Source of the DNA: Exiguobacterium algae
GTDB lineage: Bacteria; Bacillota; Bacilli; Exiguobacteriales; Exiguobacteriaceae
Assembly: GCF_018617875.1 (NCBI RefSeq)
Contig: NZ_JACSKZ010000006.1
Location: 1 to 64,000 of the forward strand
Length of the DNA: 64,000 nt
Direction: 5' to 3'
The notes beneath the pieces are model-generated. The model saw only the letters and a program-made list of their open reading frames with translations. It had not been told where the DNA came from and did no database searches. Of this stretch, positions 9,361 to 19,558 are shown piece by piece (within the stretch, counting starts at the first letter, position 1; every line of letters begins with the position of its first letter). The position numbers and the translations under genes are program-made.

Positions 9361-9389
9361 AAAAGCCGTCCCCTTCAAAAAGAGGACGG
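9361..9389 (-). terminator. terminator after the ABC-F/membrane protein pair
   Basis: A 10-bp stem with one G-U (CCGTCCCCTT / AAGAGGACGG, loop CAAA) and T residues on the minus strand, just downstream of the membrane protein gene ending at 9395. Confidence 0.75.
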
Positions 9390-9394
9390 ACTGT

Positions 9395-9802
9395 TCAGGC
9401 TTTCGGTTGTCGAAAATTCTCCCGATGCCACGTGTTGATGCGGCTGATGATGAAGACGATTAAGGCCAGGATCCACATGAAGAAGGTCTCTTCATAAAAG
9501 TGGGCCCACACCGAACCGGGTGCATAAAAGCTGTAGACGGTGACGTCGACCGGCCAAACAACAAGACGGATGAAGAGTGTACTCATCAACATTCCGCTCA
9601 TCAGGCTGATGATAATCCCGGTCCACGTCTGAATGACAAATCCGATTACGAGGGGTAAGAAATAAAACAAGATAGACGGCACGACAGTAGGTTCCCCGCG
9701 GATGAGTTCAGAAACGTACTCGGTTCCGGTCGGCACGATATAGGCCAGACCGGTCAAGAACGCCTGAATCCATTCGATCCGCATGGCGCGGGTTCGCATC
9801 AT
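9395..9802 (-). CDS. small multi-pass membrane protein, unknown function
   Basis: About 135 residues from the ATG at 9802, which overlaps the TGA of the ABC-F gene (ATGA), indicating translational coupling. Three to four hydrophobic segments are visible, roughly residues 7-22, 38-62, 64-80 and 104-124. No motif that I recognise. Its coupling to the ABC-F ATPase could be chance operon packing; ABC-F proteins do not need membrane partners. An upstream ATG at 9820 is possible but lies within the ABC-F gene. Confidence 0.65.
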   Translation of the reverse strand: MMRTRAMRIEWIQAFLTGLAYIVPTGTEYVSELIRGEPTVVPSILFYFLPLVIGFVIQTWTGIIISLMSGMLMSTLFIRLVVWPVDVTVYSFYAPGSVWAHFYEETFFMWILALIVFIISRINTWHRENFRQPKA

Positions 9803-11700
9803 GAATGGAGTTCCTCCCATTCTGCATACAGCGCCGTGATGGATGCCTTCGCCGCATCGGATTCGGTCGACAGTTCCTGAGCACGGGCGAAGTCGTTAAA
9901 GACGTCAGGCTCACAGAGGAGCTGTTCGATTTCTTCAAGGCGGAGTTCATGTTGTTCAATCATCTGTTCGATTTCCTCGATACGCTGTTTGATGCGTCGT
10001 TCTTCCCGCTGCTGAATTTTATCGGCGCGTTGTTTTTTGACGACGACCTGCTTCGTCTCCTCGCGTGCGAGGCGGGCCAACTCTTCGAGCTCTTCTTTCT
10101 TCTCGACGTAGTACGAGTAGTCCCCGAGGTATTCATCGATGCCGTTCGGCGTGATTTCTAACACACGTGTCGCCAGGCGGTCGATGAAGTAACGGTCATG
10201 GGAGACGAAGAGGATGGTTCCCGGGTAATCCAGCAGGGCGTTCTCTAGAATCATTTTCGAGTCGAGGTCCAAGTGGTTCGTCGGCTCGTCCAGGATGAGT
10301 AGATTCGGCTGCTCAAGTTTAAGCTTGGCGAGCGTCAAGCGGGCGCGTTCTCCACCTGACAGTTCATGGACACGCTTCATAACGTCATCTCCGCTGAAGA
10401 GGAACTGTCCGAGGAGGCTTCGTACTTCCTGCTCGCGCATGAGCGGCCAGTCGTTCCAAATCTCGTCGATGACGCGGTTGGTATCGGACAAGTTTTGTTG
10501 CTCCTGGTCGTAATAGCCGATCTCGACGCCGGTCCCGTAACGGATGTCTCCGGTGAGGGCGGTCTGTTGCTTCGTCAGCACTTTCAAGAGTGTCGACTTC
10601 CCGACCCCGTTTGGACCGACGAGGGCGACCGATTCACCGCGCTGTAATTGGAAGCGAAGATTCTGGGCGATCGGTTCTTCATACCCGATGGCAAGATCGC
10701 TCGCACTGAGTACGTCGTTTCCGCTTTGCCGTTTGATTGTGAACGAGAGGACGGCGCTGCGCTCGTCTCCGTCCGGTGCCTCGAGACGGTCGACCTTCTC
10801 AAGACGCTTCCGGACGCTTTGTGCGCGCTTCGTCGTCGTCGCGCGGGCGATGTTGCGCTGAATGAAGTCCTGCATCTTCGCGATTTCTTCCTGTTGCGAC
10901 TCGAACTGCTTCTTCTCCTGCTCATAAAGCGCGGCCTTCTGCTCGAGGTACTTCGTGTAGTTTCCGACGAAACGACGGCTTCTGTGGCGGGACAGCTCAT
11001 AGACGACCGAGACGACCCGGTCGAGGAAGTACCGGTCGTGCGAAACAATCAGGACAGCACCTTTATAGCCACTCAAATATTTCTCGAGCCAGGCGAGCGT
11101 CTCGATGTCCAAATGGTTCGTCGGCTCGTCCAGGATGAGCAGGTCCGGGCTTTGGAGAAGCATCTTCGCCAAAGCGAGTCGCGTCCGTTGCCCACCGGAG
11201 AGCGTATCGATGCGGCGTTCGAAGTCCTCGGGATAAAAACGCATCCCATGGAGCACCGAGCGGATTGTCGCCTCGTATTGGTAACCGCCCCGGTCCTTGA
11301 ACGTGTGTTGCTCCTCATCGTACGCGGCAAGCAAACGTTCATATGCGGCTGCATCATTTAGGATGCGCTCAGATCCCATGTCGGCTTCCATGCGGCGAAG
11401 AGTCTTTTCCTGTTCAATCAAGTCGGTGAAGACGGTGATCATCTCGTTCCAAATCGTCTCGTCCGACTCTAGCCCGGAGTCTTGGGCGAGATACCCGATT
11501 GAGACATCTTTCGGCTTCATGATGTCACCCGAATCGTAATTGTATTCGCCGGCGATGACTTTCAGGAGGGTCGACTTGCCGGCACCGTTCCGACCGACGA
11601 GGGCAACGCGTTCCCCTTCCTGGATTTCCAGTTTAACGTTCTCTAAAATCGGCTCAACACCGAATGATTTGGATAAGTTGTTAACTTGCAGTAGGATCAA
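9799..11700 (-). CDS. ABC-F family ATPase (YdiF-like)
   Basis: 633 residues with two complete ATPase modules and no membrane segments. Module 1: Walker A GRNGAGKSTLL at about 36-46, signature LSGGQRTRLALAKMLL, Walker B LLILDEPTNHLD. Module 2: GPNGVGKSTLL near 355, ELSGGERARLTLAKL, LLILDEPTNHLD. The charged linker (residues ~240-300) and C-terminal coiled coil are typical. ABC-F proteins act on the ribosome E site. In Bacillus the ydiF gene also lies between tsaD and rex; here it is on the opposite strand and separated from tsaD by about 5 kb of other genes. Confidence 0.94.
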   Translation of the reverse strand: MILLQVNNLSKSFGVEPILENVKLEIQEGERVALVGRNGAGKSTLLKVIAGEYNYDSGDIMKPKDVSIGYLAQDSGLESDETIWNEMITVFTDLIEQEKTLRRMEADMGSERILNDAAAYERLLAAYDEEQHTFKDRGGYQYEATIRSVLHGMRFYPEDFERRIDTLSGGQRTRLALAKMLLQSPDLLILDEPTNHLDIETLAWLEKYLSGYKGAVLIVSHDRYFLDRVVSVVYELSRHRSRRFVGNYTKYLEQKAALYEQEKKQFESQQEEIAKMQDFIQRNIARATTTKRAQSVRKRLEKVDRLEAPDGDERSAVLSFTIKRQSGNDVLSASDLAIGYEEPIAQNLRFQLQRGESVALVGPNGVGKSTLLKVLTKQQTALTGDIRYGTGVEIGYYDQEQQNLSDTNRVIDEIWNDWPLMREQEVRSLLGQFLFSGDDVMKRVHELSGGERARLTLAKLKLEQPNLLILDEPTNHLDLDSKMILENALLDYPGTILFVSHDRYFIDRLATRVLEITPNGIDEYLGDYSYYVEKKEELEELARLAREETKQVVVKKQRADKIQQREERRIKQRIEEIEQMIEQHELRLEEIEQLLCEPDVFNDFARAQELSTESDAAKASITALYAEWEELHS

Positions 11701-11773
11701 GTGAAAAAACCCCTTTCTCTCTATTTAGTATACTGTATTTTTCAGTGTTTTTAGGTATATTCATTGAGTGCTT

Positions 11774-11791
11774 ATGTGAATTCGTTTACAA
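11774..11791. promoter_or_regulatory. candidate Rex operator in the rex promoter
   Basis: ATGTGAA-TTCG-TTTACAA matches the known Rex consensus TTGTGAA-N4-TTCACAA at 12 of 14 defined positions. It lies 60 nt upstream of the rex start and its right half (TTTACA) would serve as a -35 hexamer with a weak TTAGAT -10 17 nt on. This predicts autorepression of rex-tatA-tatC at low NADH/NAD+ ratio. Confidence 0.6.
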
Positions 11792-11850
11792 TCAAGGTGT
11801 ATGAAATTTAGATTCGTTTGTAACGTGTCGTAAAAAGGAGGCTCTTTCCG

Positions 11851-12507
11851 TTGAGTCAAAACGAACCAAAGATTCCACAAGCGACAGCCAAACGGTTGCC
11901 ACTATATTATCGGTTTATTCAAAGCCTACATGCATCAGGTAAACAGCGTGTCTCCTCTGCCGAGCTAAGTGAGGCAGTCAAGGTCGATTCAGCAACGATT
12001 CGCCGTGACTTCTCGTACTTTGGGGCGCTCGGGAAAAAGGGTTATGGCTATAACGTGCAGTATCTGTTAGACTTTTTCCGTAAGACACTGAACCAGGACG
12101 AGATCACAAATGTCGCCTTGGTCGGGGTCGGTCATCTTGGGACCGCATTCGTCAACTATAACTTCCTTAAAAACAATAACACACATATTGTCGTCGGGTT
12201 CGACGCAGACGAAACAAAAGTCGGCACGACGATGTCAGGTGTCCCAATTCATCACGTCGATGAGATGGAGCAAATCATGAAGCAAAATAAAATTGATGTC
12301 GCCATTCTGACGGTACCGTCGGCCTATGCGCAGTCGGTCGCGGATGATTTGGTCCGCTACGGCATCAAAGGGATTTTGAACTTCACACCGGCACGACTTA
12401 CTGTACCGGACACGGTTCGCGTCCACCATATCGACTTGTCGATTGAGCTGCAGTCACTTATTTACTTTATGCAACATTATCCAACCGCTGAGGGGGTTCA
12501 TCAATAA
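11851..12507 (+). CDS. rex: redox-sensing transcriptional repressor Rex
   Basis: 218 residues from a TTG start, chosen because AAAAAGGAGG lies 8-9 nt upstream. The N-terminal winged helix ([20 protein letters not shown], about residues 35-54) is followed by the Rossmann motif [10 protein letters not shown] near residue 93. Rex represses fermentation and respiration genes and is released by NADH. The stop codon overlaps the tatA start (TAATG). The rex-tatA-tatC order is the same as ydiH-tatAy-tatCy of B. subtilis. Confidence 0.97.
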   Translation: MSQNEPKIPQATAKRLPLYYRFIQSLHASGKQRVSSAELSEAVKVDSATIRRDFSYFGALGKKGYGYNVQYLLDFFRKTLNQDEITNVALVGVGHLGTAFVNYNFLKNNNTHIVVGFDADETKVGTTMSGVPIHHVDEMEQIMKQNKIDVAILTVPSAYAQSVADDLVRYGIKGILNFTPARLTVPDTVRVHHIDLSIELQSLIYFMQHYPTAEGVHQ

Positions 12508-12725
12508 TGGAATTACTATCATCATCACTCGTCGTCGGGATTCCGGGTGGTGCGAGCCTGTTCGTCATCGCCATCATCGCGCTCATCATCTTCGGACCGA
12601 AGAAATTGCCGGAGTTCGGGCGTGCTGCCGGACAGACGCTCCGTGAGTTCAAAAATGCCACGAACGGCATGATGAACGAGCACGAAGAGAACGACAAGAA
12701 AGCTATCGAAAAGAAAGAGCAGTAA
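12507..12725 (+). CDS. tatA: twin-arginine translocase subunit TatA
   Basis: 72 residues: short N-terminus, one membrane helix (about 14-32), the [11 protein letters not shown] hinge and amphipathic helix, then a charged tail. TatA oligomerises to let folded twin-arginine substrates cross the membrane. It overlaps rex by one base and tatC follows after 3 nt. A two-component TatA-TatC system, as in other Bacilli; no TatB is seen. Confidence 0.95.
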   Translation: MELLSSSLVVGIPGGASLFVIAIIALIIFGPKKLPEFGRAAGQTLREFKNATNGMMNEHEENDKKAIEKKEQ

Positions 12726-12728
12726 GCC

Positions 12729-13517
12729 ATGAATCATCAACCTGATCAAGAGCGGGAACTTACCGATCACTTGACAGAGCTGCGGAGACGACTGATGCTG
12801 TCTGCATTTGTCGTCTTTGCCTTCTTTTTGATGGCTTTGCCGAGTGTGAAATATGTGCTCGCTTATTTGCAAGAAGACCTCGTCGAGCGAGGACTCGAGC
12901 TGAACGCCTTTGGGGTAGCGGACCCGCTCATGATTTACTTGAACCTGGCGCTCATCATCGGGCTCATCGCGTCGAGCCCCTTCCTACTGTATCAACTGTG
13001 GGCGTTCGTCGCACCCGGTCTGCATCCGAATGAACGAAAAGGGACGCTCGCGTATATTCCAATCATCTTCGGGTTGTTCTTGATCGGCCTTGCGTTTGCC
13101 TATTACTGGCTGTTCCCGCTCGTTTTGGATATCTCCACAGACCTTGGTCAAGACCTTGGACTCGAACAGATCATCGGGGCGAACAATTACTTCACGTTCT
13201 TGTTACAACTGACGATTCCGTTCGGTCTCTTGTTCCAGTTGCCGGTCGTGACGATGTTCCTGACCCGGATTGGTGTCGTGACACCGTACTTCTTATCGAA
13301 GATTCGGAAATATGCATACTTTGCGTTATTCGTAGTCGCGGCATTCATCACACCGCCGGACTTGACGTCGCACCTTATGGTGTCATTGCCACTCTTCTTC
13401 CTCTATGAGATCAGTTTATCGATTTCACGCATCACCTACAAAGGGGTGCTCCGCCGGGAGAAAGAAGCGATGGTGCAGGAACAGATGGATTTAATGAAAC
13501 AGATGAATGAGAAATAA
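12729..13517 (+). CDS. tatC: twin-arginine translocase subunit TatC
   Basis: 262 residues, six membrane helices. The N-terminal cytosolic LTDHLTELRRRL motif (about residues 11-22) is the twin-arginine recognition site, and the first periplasmic loop and the FVAPGLHPNERK region are typical. TatC binds Tat signal peptides and recruits TatA. Last gene of the rex-tat operon; a terminator follows at 13517. Confidence 0.97.
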   Translation: MNHQPDQERELTDHLTELRRRLMLSAFVVFAFFLMALPSVKYVLAYLQEDLVERGLELNAFGVADPLMIYLNLALIIGLIASSPFLLYQLWAFVAPGLHPNERKGTLAYIPIIFGLFLIGLAFAYYWLFPLVLDISTDLGQDLGLEQIIGANNYFTFLLQLTIPFGLLFQLPVVTMFLTRIGVVTPYFLSKIRKYAYFALFVVAAFITPPDLTSHLMVSLPLFFLYEISLSISRITYKGVLRREKEAMVQEQMDLMKQMNEK

Positions 13518-13545
13518 GCATCGTACATTGTGCGGTGCTTTTTTG
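13517..13545 (+). terminator. terminator of the rex-tatA-tatC operon
   Basis: A 7-bp stem AGCATCG / CGGTGCT with a G-U pair, followed by six T residues, directly after the tatC stop. Confidence 0.65.
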
Positions 13546-13638
13546 TATTTGAATGATGGGGGTTTTTCACAGTGAAAAGGCGGGGATTTGAATAGGGAAC
13601 GTGATTCGTCGCTGTTGTATAAAAAAGGAGGAACTCCT

Positions 13639-14112
13639 ATGGCCAAGAAGGAAAAACAACCGTATCATATCGTCACCTTCACCTTCCCGGAAGAGTCAAT
13701 TTCGTATCAGGCGTTCAGCAAACTGAAGAAATACCATGCAGAGGGGCTCGTCGGTTTTGAGCAGCTCGTCGTGATCAAACGCGAAGACAACGGTGCGTTC
13801 TCGTTTGAGGATGCGGCTCAACTTGAACCCGTCAACAAATCGACGAAAGGGGCACTGATCGGCATGGCAGTCGGGATACTCGGAGGGCCGTTCGGTATTT
13901 TATTCGGGACGTTAACCGGTGGACTCATCGGCGGTTCGAAAGATGTGAAGCATCTCCAGGACATCCAAGACACGTTCAAGCGGACAGTCGGGAATATTGA
14001 ACCTGGACAAACAGGGGTCATGGCGATTGGGGATGAGTTCGATCCATCGATTTTGGATGGTCTGGCAGAAGAGTTTGGCGGTACGGTGACACGGACAGAC
14101 GAGGAGTTGTGA
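13639..14112 (+). CDS. DUF1269-like glycine-zipper membrane protein
   Basis: 157 residues from the ATG at 13639, preceded by AAAAAAGGAGG. An N-terminal soluble domain (ferredoxin-like pattern VTFTFPEESISYQAFSKL, VIKRED) is followed by a glycine-rich membrane hairpin at about residues 70-105 (GALIGMAVGILGGPFGILFG, GGLIGG) and a second soluble domain. This is the layout of DUF1269 family proteins, whose function is unknown. The reductase gene starts 3 nt after it, so they are probably cotranscribed. Confidence 0.8.
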   Translation: MAKKEKQPYHIVTFTFPEESISYQAFSKLKKYHAEGLVGFEQLVVIKREDNGAFSFEDAAQLEPVNKSTKGALIGMAVGILGGPFGILFGTLTGGLIGGSKDVKHLQDIQDTFKRTVGNIEPGQTGVMAIGDEFDPSILDGLAEEFGGTVTRTDEEL

Positions 14113-14115
14113 GCG

Positions 14116-14697
14116 ATGAAGATTGGGATACTCGGTGCGGGAAAAGTCGGTCGAACGCTAGGACACCAATTTGAACATGCCGGTTATGAGGTCTACTACG
14201 GGACGCGCACAGAAGGCGAGGGAACATTGACGCTCCAGGAAGTCGCGACACAAAGTGACTTACTGTTTCTTTGTACGCCGTTTGCGGCTGCCGTCGACCT
14301 TCTTCCGTTATTAAAAGACATGGACGGGAAGGTTTTGGTCGATGTGACGAATCCGATTGCCATCGAATTCGATGAAATCGAGCGGCCGGGTGGAACCTCA
14401 GGGGCCGAACACCTCCAACAACTCGTTCCGAATGTGCGAATTGTGAAGGCGTTCAATCAGACCGGGGTCGAAAACCTGGAACAACCGAACGGTTCGATGA
14501 TGTTCGTCGCGGGTGACGACACGGAAGCGGTAGCACAAGTCGCCGCACTCGCCAAAGAAATTGGATTTGATGTACACGTACTCGAACAGTTAAAGCTGGC
14601 CAGAGAGTTAGAGTCGCTCGCGTGGCTGTGGATTCACTATGCGGTGAAAGAGCGGAAGGACCGTCACTTTGCCTTCTACTTAAAAGAAACCAAATAA
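14116..14697 (+). CDS. NADPH-dependent F420 reductase-like NAD(P)-binding protein
   Basis: 193 residues, one Rossmann domain: MKIGILGAGKVGRTLGHQF at the start, VLVDVTNPI around residue 74, then VRIVKAFNQTG. This matches the COG2085 family of predicted dinucleotide-binding enzymes. Real F420 use is unlikely in Bacilli; these proteins are usually NADPH-binding reductases of unknown substrate. It follows the DUF1269-like gene by 3 nt. Confidence 0.8.
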   Translation: MKIGILGAGKVGRTLGHQFEHAGYEVYYGTRTEGEGTLTLQEVATQSDLLFLCTPFAAAVDLLPLLKDMDGKVLVDVTNPIAIEFDEIERPGGTSGAEHLQQLVPNVRIVKAFNQTGVENLEQPNGSMMFVAGDDTEAVAQVAALAKEIGFDVHVLEQLKLARELESLAWLWIHYAVKERKDRHFAFYLKETK

Positions 14698-14735
14698 AAA
14701 AAGACGATCGTGGCAGATTGCCTCGGTCGTCTTAT
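14698..14735. terminator. terminator between convergent genes
   Basis: Stem AGACGATCG / CGGTCGTCT (one G-U) flanked by an A-run on the left and T residues on the right, so it can act for both the reductase gene and the TM2 gene. Confidence 0.7.
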
Positions 14736-14739
14736 TGTA

Positions 14740-15075
14740 TTAGAAAGCAGCTGTGCGTTCTTCACGAGCTTGGAGTTGCTCGATTGTTTCGCGCTCGATT
14801 GTTTCCACTTCTTCTTGTGACCATTTTGGCATCAAGAAGGCGTCAACGAGTGCCCAAATTCCAGTGACGAGTGTACCGATTCCGATTGTTAAGACAACAA
14901 TCAATGTCATCGCGATCGCCGATTTTGTTTTGCCGAAGTAGTAACGGTGGGCACCGAGTGCGCCAACGAAGAACCAAAGCAAGTATGCGACAACCATGTT
15001 ACGCTTACGCTTTTCTACTTCGCTGTTGACGAAGAGCAAGTCTTCTGTCGAAAGGTTAGCTTTAGAAGGATTCAT
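14740..15075 (-). CDS. TM2 domain protein
   Basis: 111 residues. Two membrane helices joined by a short loop with the TM2 signature GALGAHRYYFGKTKSAIAM (about residues 38-56), then GTLVTGIWALVDAFLMP. The N- and C-terminal tails are charged and probably cytoplasmic. TM2 proteins are widespread and their bacterial role is not established. Stands alone, convergent with the reductase gene. Confidence 0.88.
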   Translation of the reverse strand: MNPSKANLSTEDLLFVNSEVEKRKRNMVVAYLLWFFVGALGAHRYYFGKTKSAIAMTLIVVLTIGIGTLVTGIWALVDAFLMPKWSQEEVETIERETIEQLQAREERTAAF

Positions 15076-15192
15076 GATTTCCCTACTTTCCCATAAGATA
15101 GTATAATAATTTCAGTCTTCATTATATCGGAAAAAAATAGGCATTACCATGATTTTCTAATAAGTATTTATAAAAAAGTGGGGTAAAATTGG

Positions 15193-15351
15193 ATGGTATT
15201 TGCGATATTGACGTTTATTGTGGCATTTTTACATGTGGTGGGAGGAGCGGTCGTTCTACATAAATTTCCACGCTATAAAATGATGGCCATCAGCATGATT
15301 GTACTTGGATTCGTTTATGGTGGACTGACGGTCGCGGTGACCGGGTTATGA
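15193..15351 (+). CDS. small two-helix membrane protein
   Basis: 52 residues. Starts MVFAILTFIVAFLHVVGGA and has two hydrophobic segments (about residues 2-20 and 30-50) separated by a basic HKFPRYK turn. Its TGA overlaps the ATG of the next gene (ATGA), which supports real translation. A weak GTGGGG site lies upstream. I recognise no family. Confidence 0.6.
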   Translation: MVFAILTFIVAFLHVVGGAVVLHKFPRYKMMAISMIVLGFVYGGLTVAVTGL

Positions 15352-15746
15352 ACGGTGGACTTTCAAACAAGGCGTTGAGAGCGAGCGTTTCGCATAAAGC
15401 GATCTACCAAGTCTTCACGTTTATCTTTTTGGGGCTCATGATGATTGAACTCTTGATGGGCGATTTGCCATCAAGATCGTGGACGCTGTGTTCCATCTGG
15501 TTTTATGCGTGGCAGCGTGAACGTGCCGTTGGAGGGGGACCCGATCACGTGATCGCCCAATCGAATCATTGGACGCTTCAACTGCTCATCTTCTCTCTGC
15601 TTGTCGGTTACTTCGTTTCCCAGAGTATTGAGCTGAACGTTTCCGTTCCGACGATGATCGAGTACGCTTTTTCCTTCTTACTTACACTGAGAGGGATGAC
15701 CTTAGTCTATGCGCTTCGTCAGCATAAAAATAGCCCAAACCTGTAA
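15348..15746 (+). CDS. membrane protein, unknown function
   Basis: 132 residues with about three hydrophobic segments (roughly 18-38, 73-92 and 100-123). The start overlaps the stop of the 52-residue gene upstream, so the pair is translationally coupled. No recognised motif. Its end runs into a 19-bp perfect palindrome that acts as terminator. Confidence 0.6.
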   Translation: MNGGLSNKALRASVSHKAIYQVFTFIFLGLMMIELLMGDLPSRSWTLCSIWFYAWQRERAVGGGPDHVIAQSNHWTLQLLIFSLLVGYFVSQSIELNVSVPTMIEYAFSFLLTLRGMTLVYALRQHKNSPNL

Positions 15747-15771
15747 CAAGGCTTGGGCTATTTTTATGCTG
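15720..15771. terminator. bidirectional terminator with 19-bp perfect stem
   Basis: CAGCATAAAAATAGCCCAA and its exact complement flank a 14-nt loop. The AAAAATAG/CTATTTTT ends give a T-run on either strand. The hairpin covers the last codons of both convergent genes (stops at 15746 and 15764). Confidence 0.85.
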
Positions 15772-15988
15772 ACTTATTGTTACCGTCTTTTTTGACTTTT
15801 CGAGCAAGTGCCAGGATTTGATACACTTTGAAGAAGTCATAAGCGGCGACGGCGATGATAAAGTATGACCAAAAGCTGAAGCCATACTCTTGTACCGAAT
15901 AGTAAGCGAGTACGGTGAACAATACACCGAACGAGAGGCTGAAAAGCATCATCACTTTTAATTGTCGCGGCATGGAGAGCCACCTCAT
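15764..15988 (-). CDS. YdiK-like small membrane protein (DUF4305)
   Basis: 74 residues, or 69 if started at MPRQLKVMML (ATG at 15973). Two membrane helices (about 12-31 and 39-57) with the pattern SLSFGVLFTVLAYYSVQEYG. It resembles YdiK of B. subtilis, which likewise sits beside ydiL between tatC and groES. Function unknown. It follows the CAAX protease gene by 2 nt on the same strand, so the two are cotranscribed. Confidence 0.65.
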   Translation of the reverse strand: MRWLSMPRQLKVMMLFSLSFGVLFTVLAYYSVQEYGFSFWSYFIIAVAAYDFFKVYQILALARKVKKDGNNKSA

Positions 15989-15990
15989 TT

Positions 15991-16686
15991 CTACATTAAA
16001 AATAATACAAGCATCACGAGCGCGTTGTTGAACGCGTGGATGGCGATTGGGACAATCAGACGCCGTGTTTTTGCATAGGCGACCGAGAAGGCGAAGCTCA
16101 TCGCGATATACACAAGAAATCGATTATCCTGGTGGATGAACGCAAACAGGATTGAGCTGACAGCGAACGCGATCCAAAACCCGAACCAGGTGTTCAGGTT
16201 TCCGAACAGGATATGACGGAACAAAATCTCCTCGATGATCGGTCCAAGTAAGATGACCGGCAAAATCATGAGCGGGATGACCTCGACCATATCCGCGATG
16301 CTTTGTGTGTTCATCGACTCGACGAACTCTCCGGTGATCGCCGTTTCAATCAGGTTCGCGACGATGACGAGCCCGTATTGCATCAAAATCCCGAGCCCGA
16401 TCCATTTGACCGTGTCGTTCAAGTTCGACTGGATGCCTTGTGCTTTATATTGTTTCAAATCCGGCCAGATGAGGACCAGTGAAACGATGATGGTGACAGT
16501 AAACCCGATGGCCATCCATAATCCGACAAACGTATCCGTCAACCATCCCGGACGCAGCTCACTGATGGCAAACGGGAATAATTGGACGAAGGCGTATAAT
16601 AAAATCGGGGTAAGGTGCCGGAGGCGAATGTTAGGGGCCATCGAAAAACGGGTATTTATCGATTGGTTTGAGTTTAGAGTAGCCAA
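15991..16686 (-). CDS. CPBP intramembrane metalloprotease (YdiL-like)
   Basis: 231 residues, about seven to eight membrane helices. CPBP/CAAX protease motifs are all present: EEILFRHILF (EExxxR) at about residue 152, FAFIHQDN (FxxxH) near 183, and HAFNN near 220. Family members cleave or bind prenylated or membrane peptides; in Bacillus the substrate of YdiL is not known. The position directly upstream of groES is conserved in Bacilli. Confidence 0.88.
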   Translation of the reverse strand: MATLNSNQSINTRFSMAPNIRLRHLTPILLYAFVQLFPFAISELRPGWLTDTFVGLWMAIGFTVTIIVSLVLIWPDLKQYKAQGIQSNLNDTVKWIGLGILMQYGLVIVANLIETAITGEFVESMNTQSIADMVEVIPLMILPVILLGPIIEEILFRHILFGNLNTWFGFWIAFAVSSILFAFIHQDNRFLVYIAMSFAFSVAYAKTRRLIVPIAIHAFNNALVMLVLFLM

Positions 16687-16786
16687 TTCAACACGTCCTT
16701 AATCATAAGAAGTTACCTATCTTTTACCCATTGTAACAAATAAGGTCTCTTGACCGCGAGTAGGAGTATTTTTTCGTGCACACTAC

Positions 16787-16850
16787 TTGATTTTTTAATC
16801 GTCGCATACTACACTAATCAGTGTTAGCACTCCTTTTTGATGAGTGCTAA
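16787..16850 (+). promoter_or_regulatory. groESL promoter with CIRCE operator
   Basis: -35 TTGATT at 16787-16792, 17-nt spacer, -10 TACACT at 16810-16815, then the perfect CIRCE element TTAGCACTC-N9-GAGTGCTAA at 16824-16850. The operator lies at the transcription start, where HrcA bound to it blocks transcription; heat releases HrcA. Confidence 0.95.
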
Positions 16851-16899
16851 AACCTTACGATACACATTACATCATTCATATTCGGAGGAGGGTTTTTCC

Positions 16900-17184
16900 A
16901 TGTTAAAACCATTAGGCGATCGTGTCATCATCGAAGTCGTGGAGAAAGAAGAAAAGACGATCGGAGGCATCGTGCTTCCTGATACGGCAAAAGAAAAGCC
17001 GCAGCAAGGGAAAGTCGTCGCAGTCGGTACGGGCCGCGTGACAGACCAAGGCGAGCGCATCGCTCTCGACGTGAAAGAAAATGATTTGGTCATCTACTCG
17101 AAGTACGCAGGTACCGAAGTGAAGCATGATGGAAAAGAATACTTAATCGTTCGCGAGAGCGACATTCTCGCAATCGTAGGCTAA
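16900..17184 (+). CDS. groES: co-chaperonin GroES
   Basis: 94 residues from the ATG at 16900, behind CGGAGGAGGG. The start [20 protein letters not shown], the mobile loop with [20 protein letters not shown] and the [18 protein letters not shown] end are standard. GroES caps GroEL for ATP-driven protein folding. A longer start at 16837 would overlap CIRCE and is rejected. groEL follows after 38 nt. Confidence 0.98.
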   Translation: MLKPLGDRVIIEVVEKEEKTIGGIVLPDTAKEKPQQGKVVAVGTGRVTDQGERIALDVKENDLVIYSKYAGTEVKHDGKEYLIVRESDILAIVG

Positions 17185-17219
17185 TCACCATTATTCAAAA
17201 ACTTTTTAGGGGGAAATGA

Positions 17220-18857
<1,638 letters not shown>

Positions 18858-18863
18858 TACTTT

Positions 18864-18898
18864 AGAGAGTCCCTTTACTTATGAGGGGCTCTCTTTAT
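18864..18898 (+). terminator. groESL terminator
   Basis: Stem AGAGAGTCCC / GGGGCTCTCT with a T-rich tail, immediately after groEL. It also marks the left edge of the AT-richer accessory stretch. Confidence 0.85.
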
Positions 18899-18966
18899 AT
18901 ATGAACTTCTCATAACGAAACTTAGATTTTTATCGAAAAGATAGCTGGAAGGAGCGCGAAAGCTTG

Positions 18967-19236
18967 ATGTATGAGTTATTAGGTAAAATATTATTCAGTG
19001 TTAATCTTTTCTATCCTCTACTTTTAGTTTCAGCTATTTTAATAATATACGCTATTTTTAAACGATCTTGGATTGTGATGGTCATAAGTGCTTTAACCTT
19101 ATTACCAAGTACTTTGTATTTTCTTTATACTGCACCACCATTTCAATTTTCTATCATGATAACGTTGATACAACTATTCGTTGCTGCGTTATTCTATAAG
19201 AAGTCAAATAAAGAATATAAGAGCTTCACTTCATAA
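18967..19236 (+). CDS. small membrane protein, unknown function
   Basis: 89 residues from the ATG at 18967; a TTG at 18964 is better spaced from the AAGGAG site. Three hydrophobic segments (roughly 8-30, 34-55 and 60-78) and a basic tail. No recognised family. Base use is clearly more AT-rich than groEL next door (many TTA, ATA and AAA codons), fitting the start of an accessory region. Confidence 0.6.
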   Translation: MYELLGKILFSVNLFYPLLLVSAILIIYAIFKRSWIVMVISALTLLPSTLYFLYTAPPFQFSIMITLIQLFVAALFYKKSNKEYKSFTS

Positions 19237-19558
19237 CTTTTATTTTGTCCTTCCTTATTTCGAGATAAAAGGAAAGAGGATTTTAAGGTGAGAAGTTCCG
19301 GCAGAATAAAGTACAATGCATGAGCGGCATGATTTAAGTCATACGCATTTACAAGAACCATTCATCAGCGAAGCTGGTGGATGGTTCTTGTCGTTATTGA
19401 TTACTAACACTCGGATTAATAAGTGGCAAAGTTAGTTAAGAATTCTTCTTCACTACGGATTATAGTCTTAAAGTGTTTTATGTGTTATATAATGGTATTG
19501 ATAAAACGGAAAAGTAATATAATGTATTTTAAAACCGTTATAGTAGGAGGGATTGATT
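19237..19558 (+). other. gene-free stretch with a long hairpin
   Basis: No ORF I can support. It holds one strong hairpin at 19352-19390: a 17-bp stem with two G-U pairs and the loop CGAAG. There is no T-run after it, so it is not a standard terminator. The right end holds the AGTAGGAGGG ribosome site of the CoiA-like gene. Confidence 0.6.
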
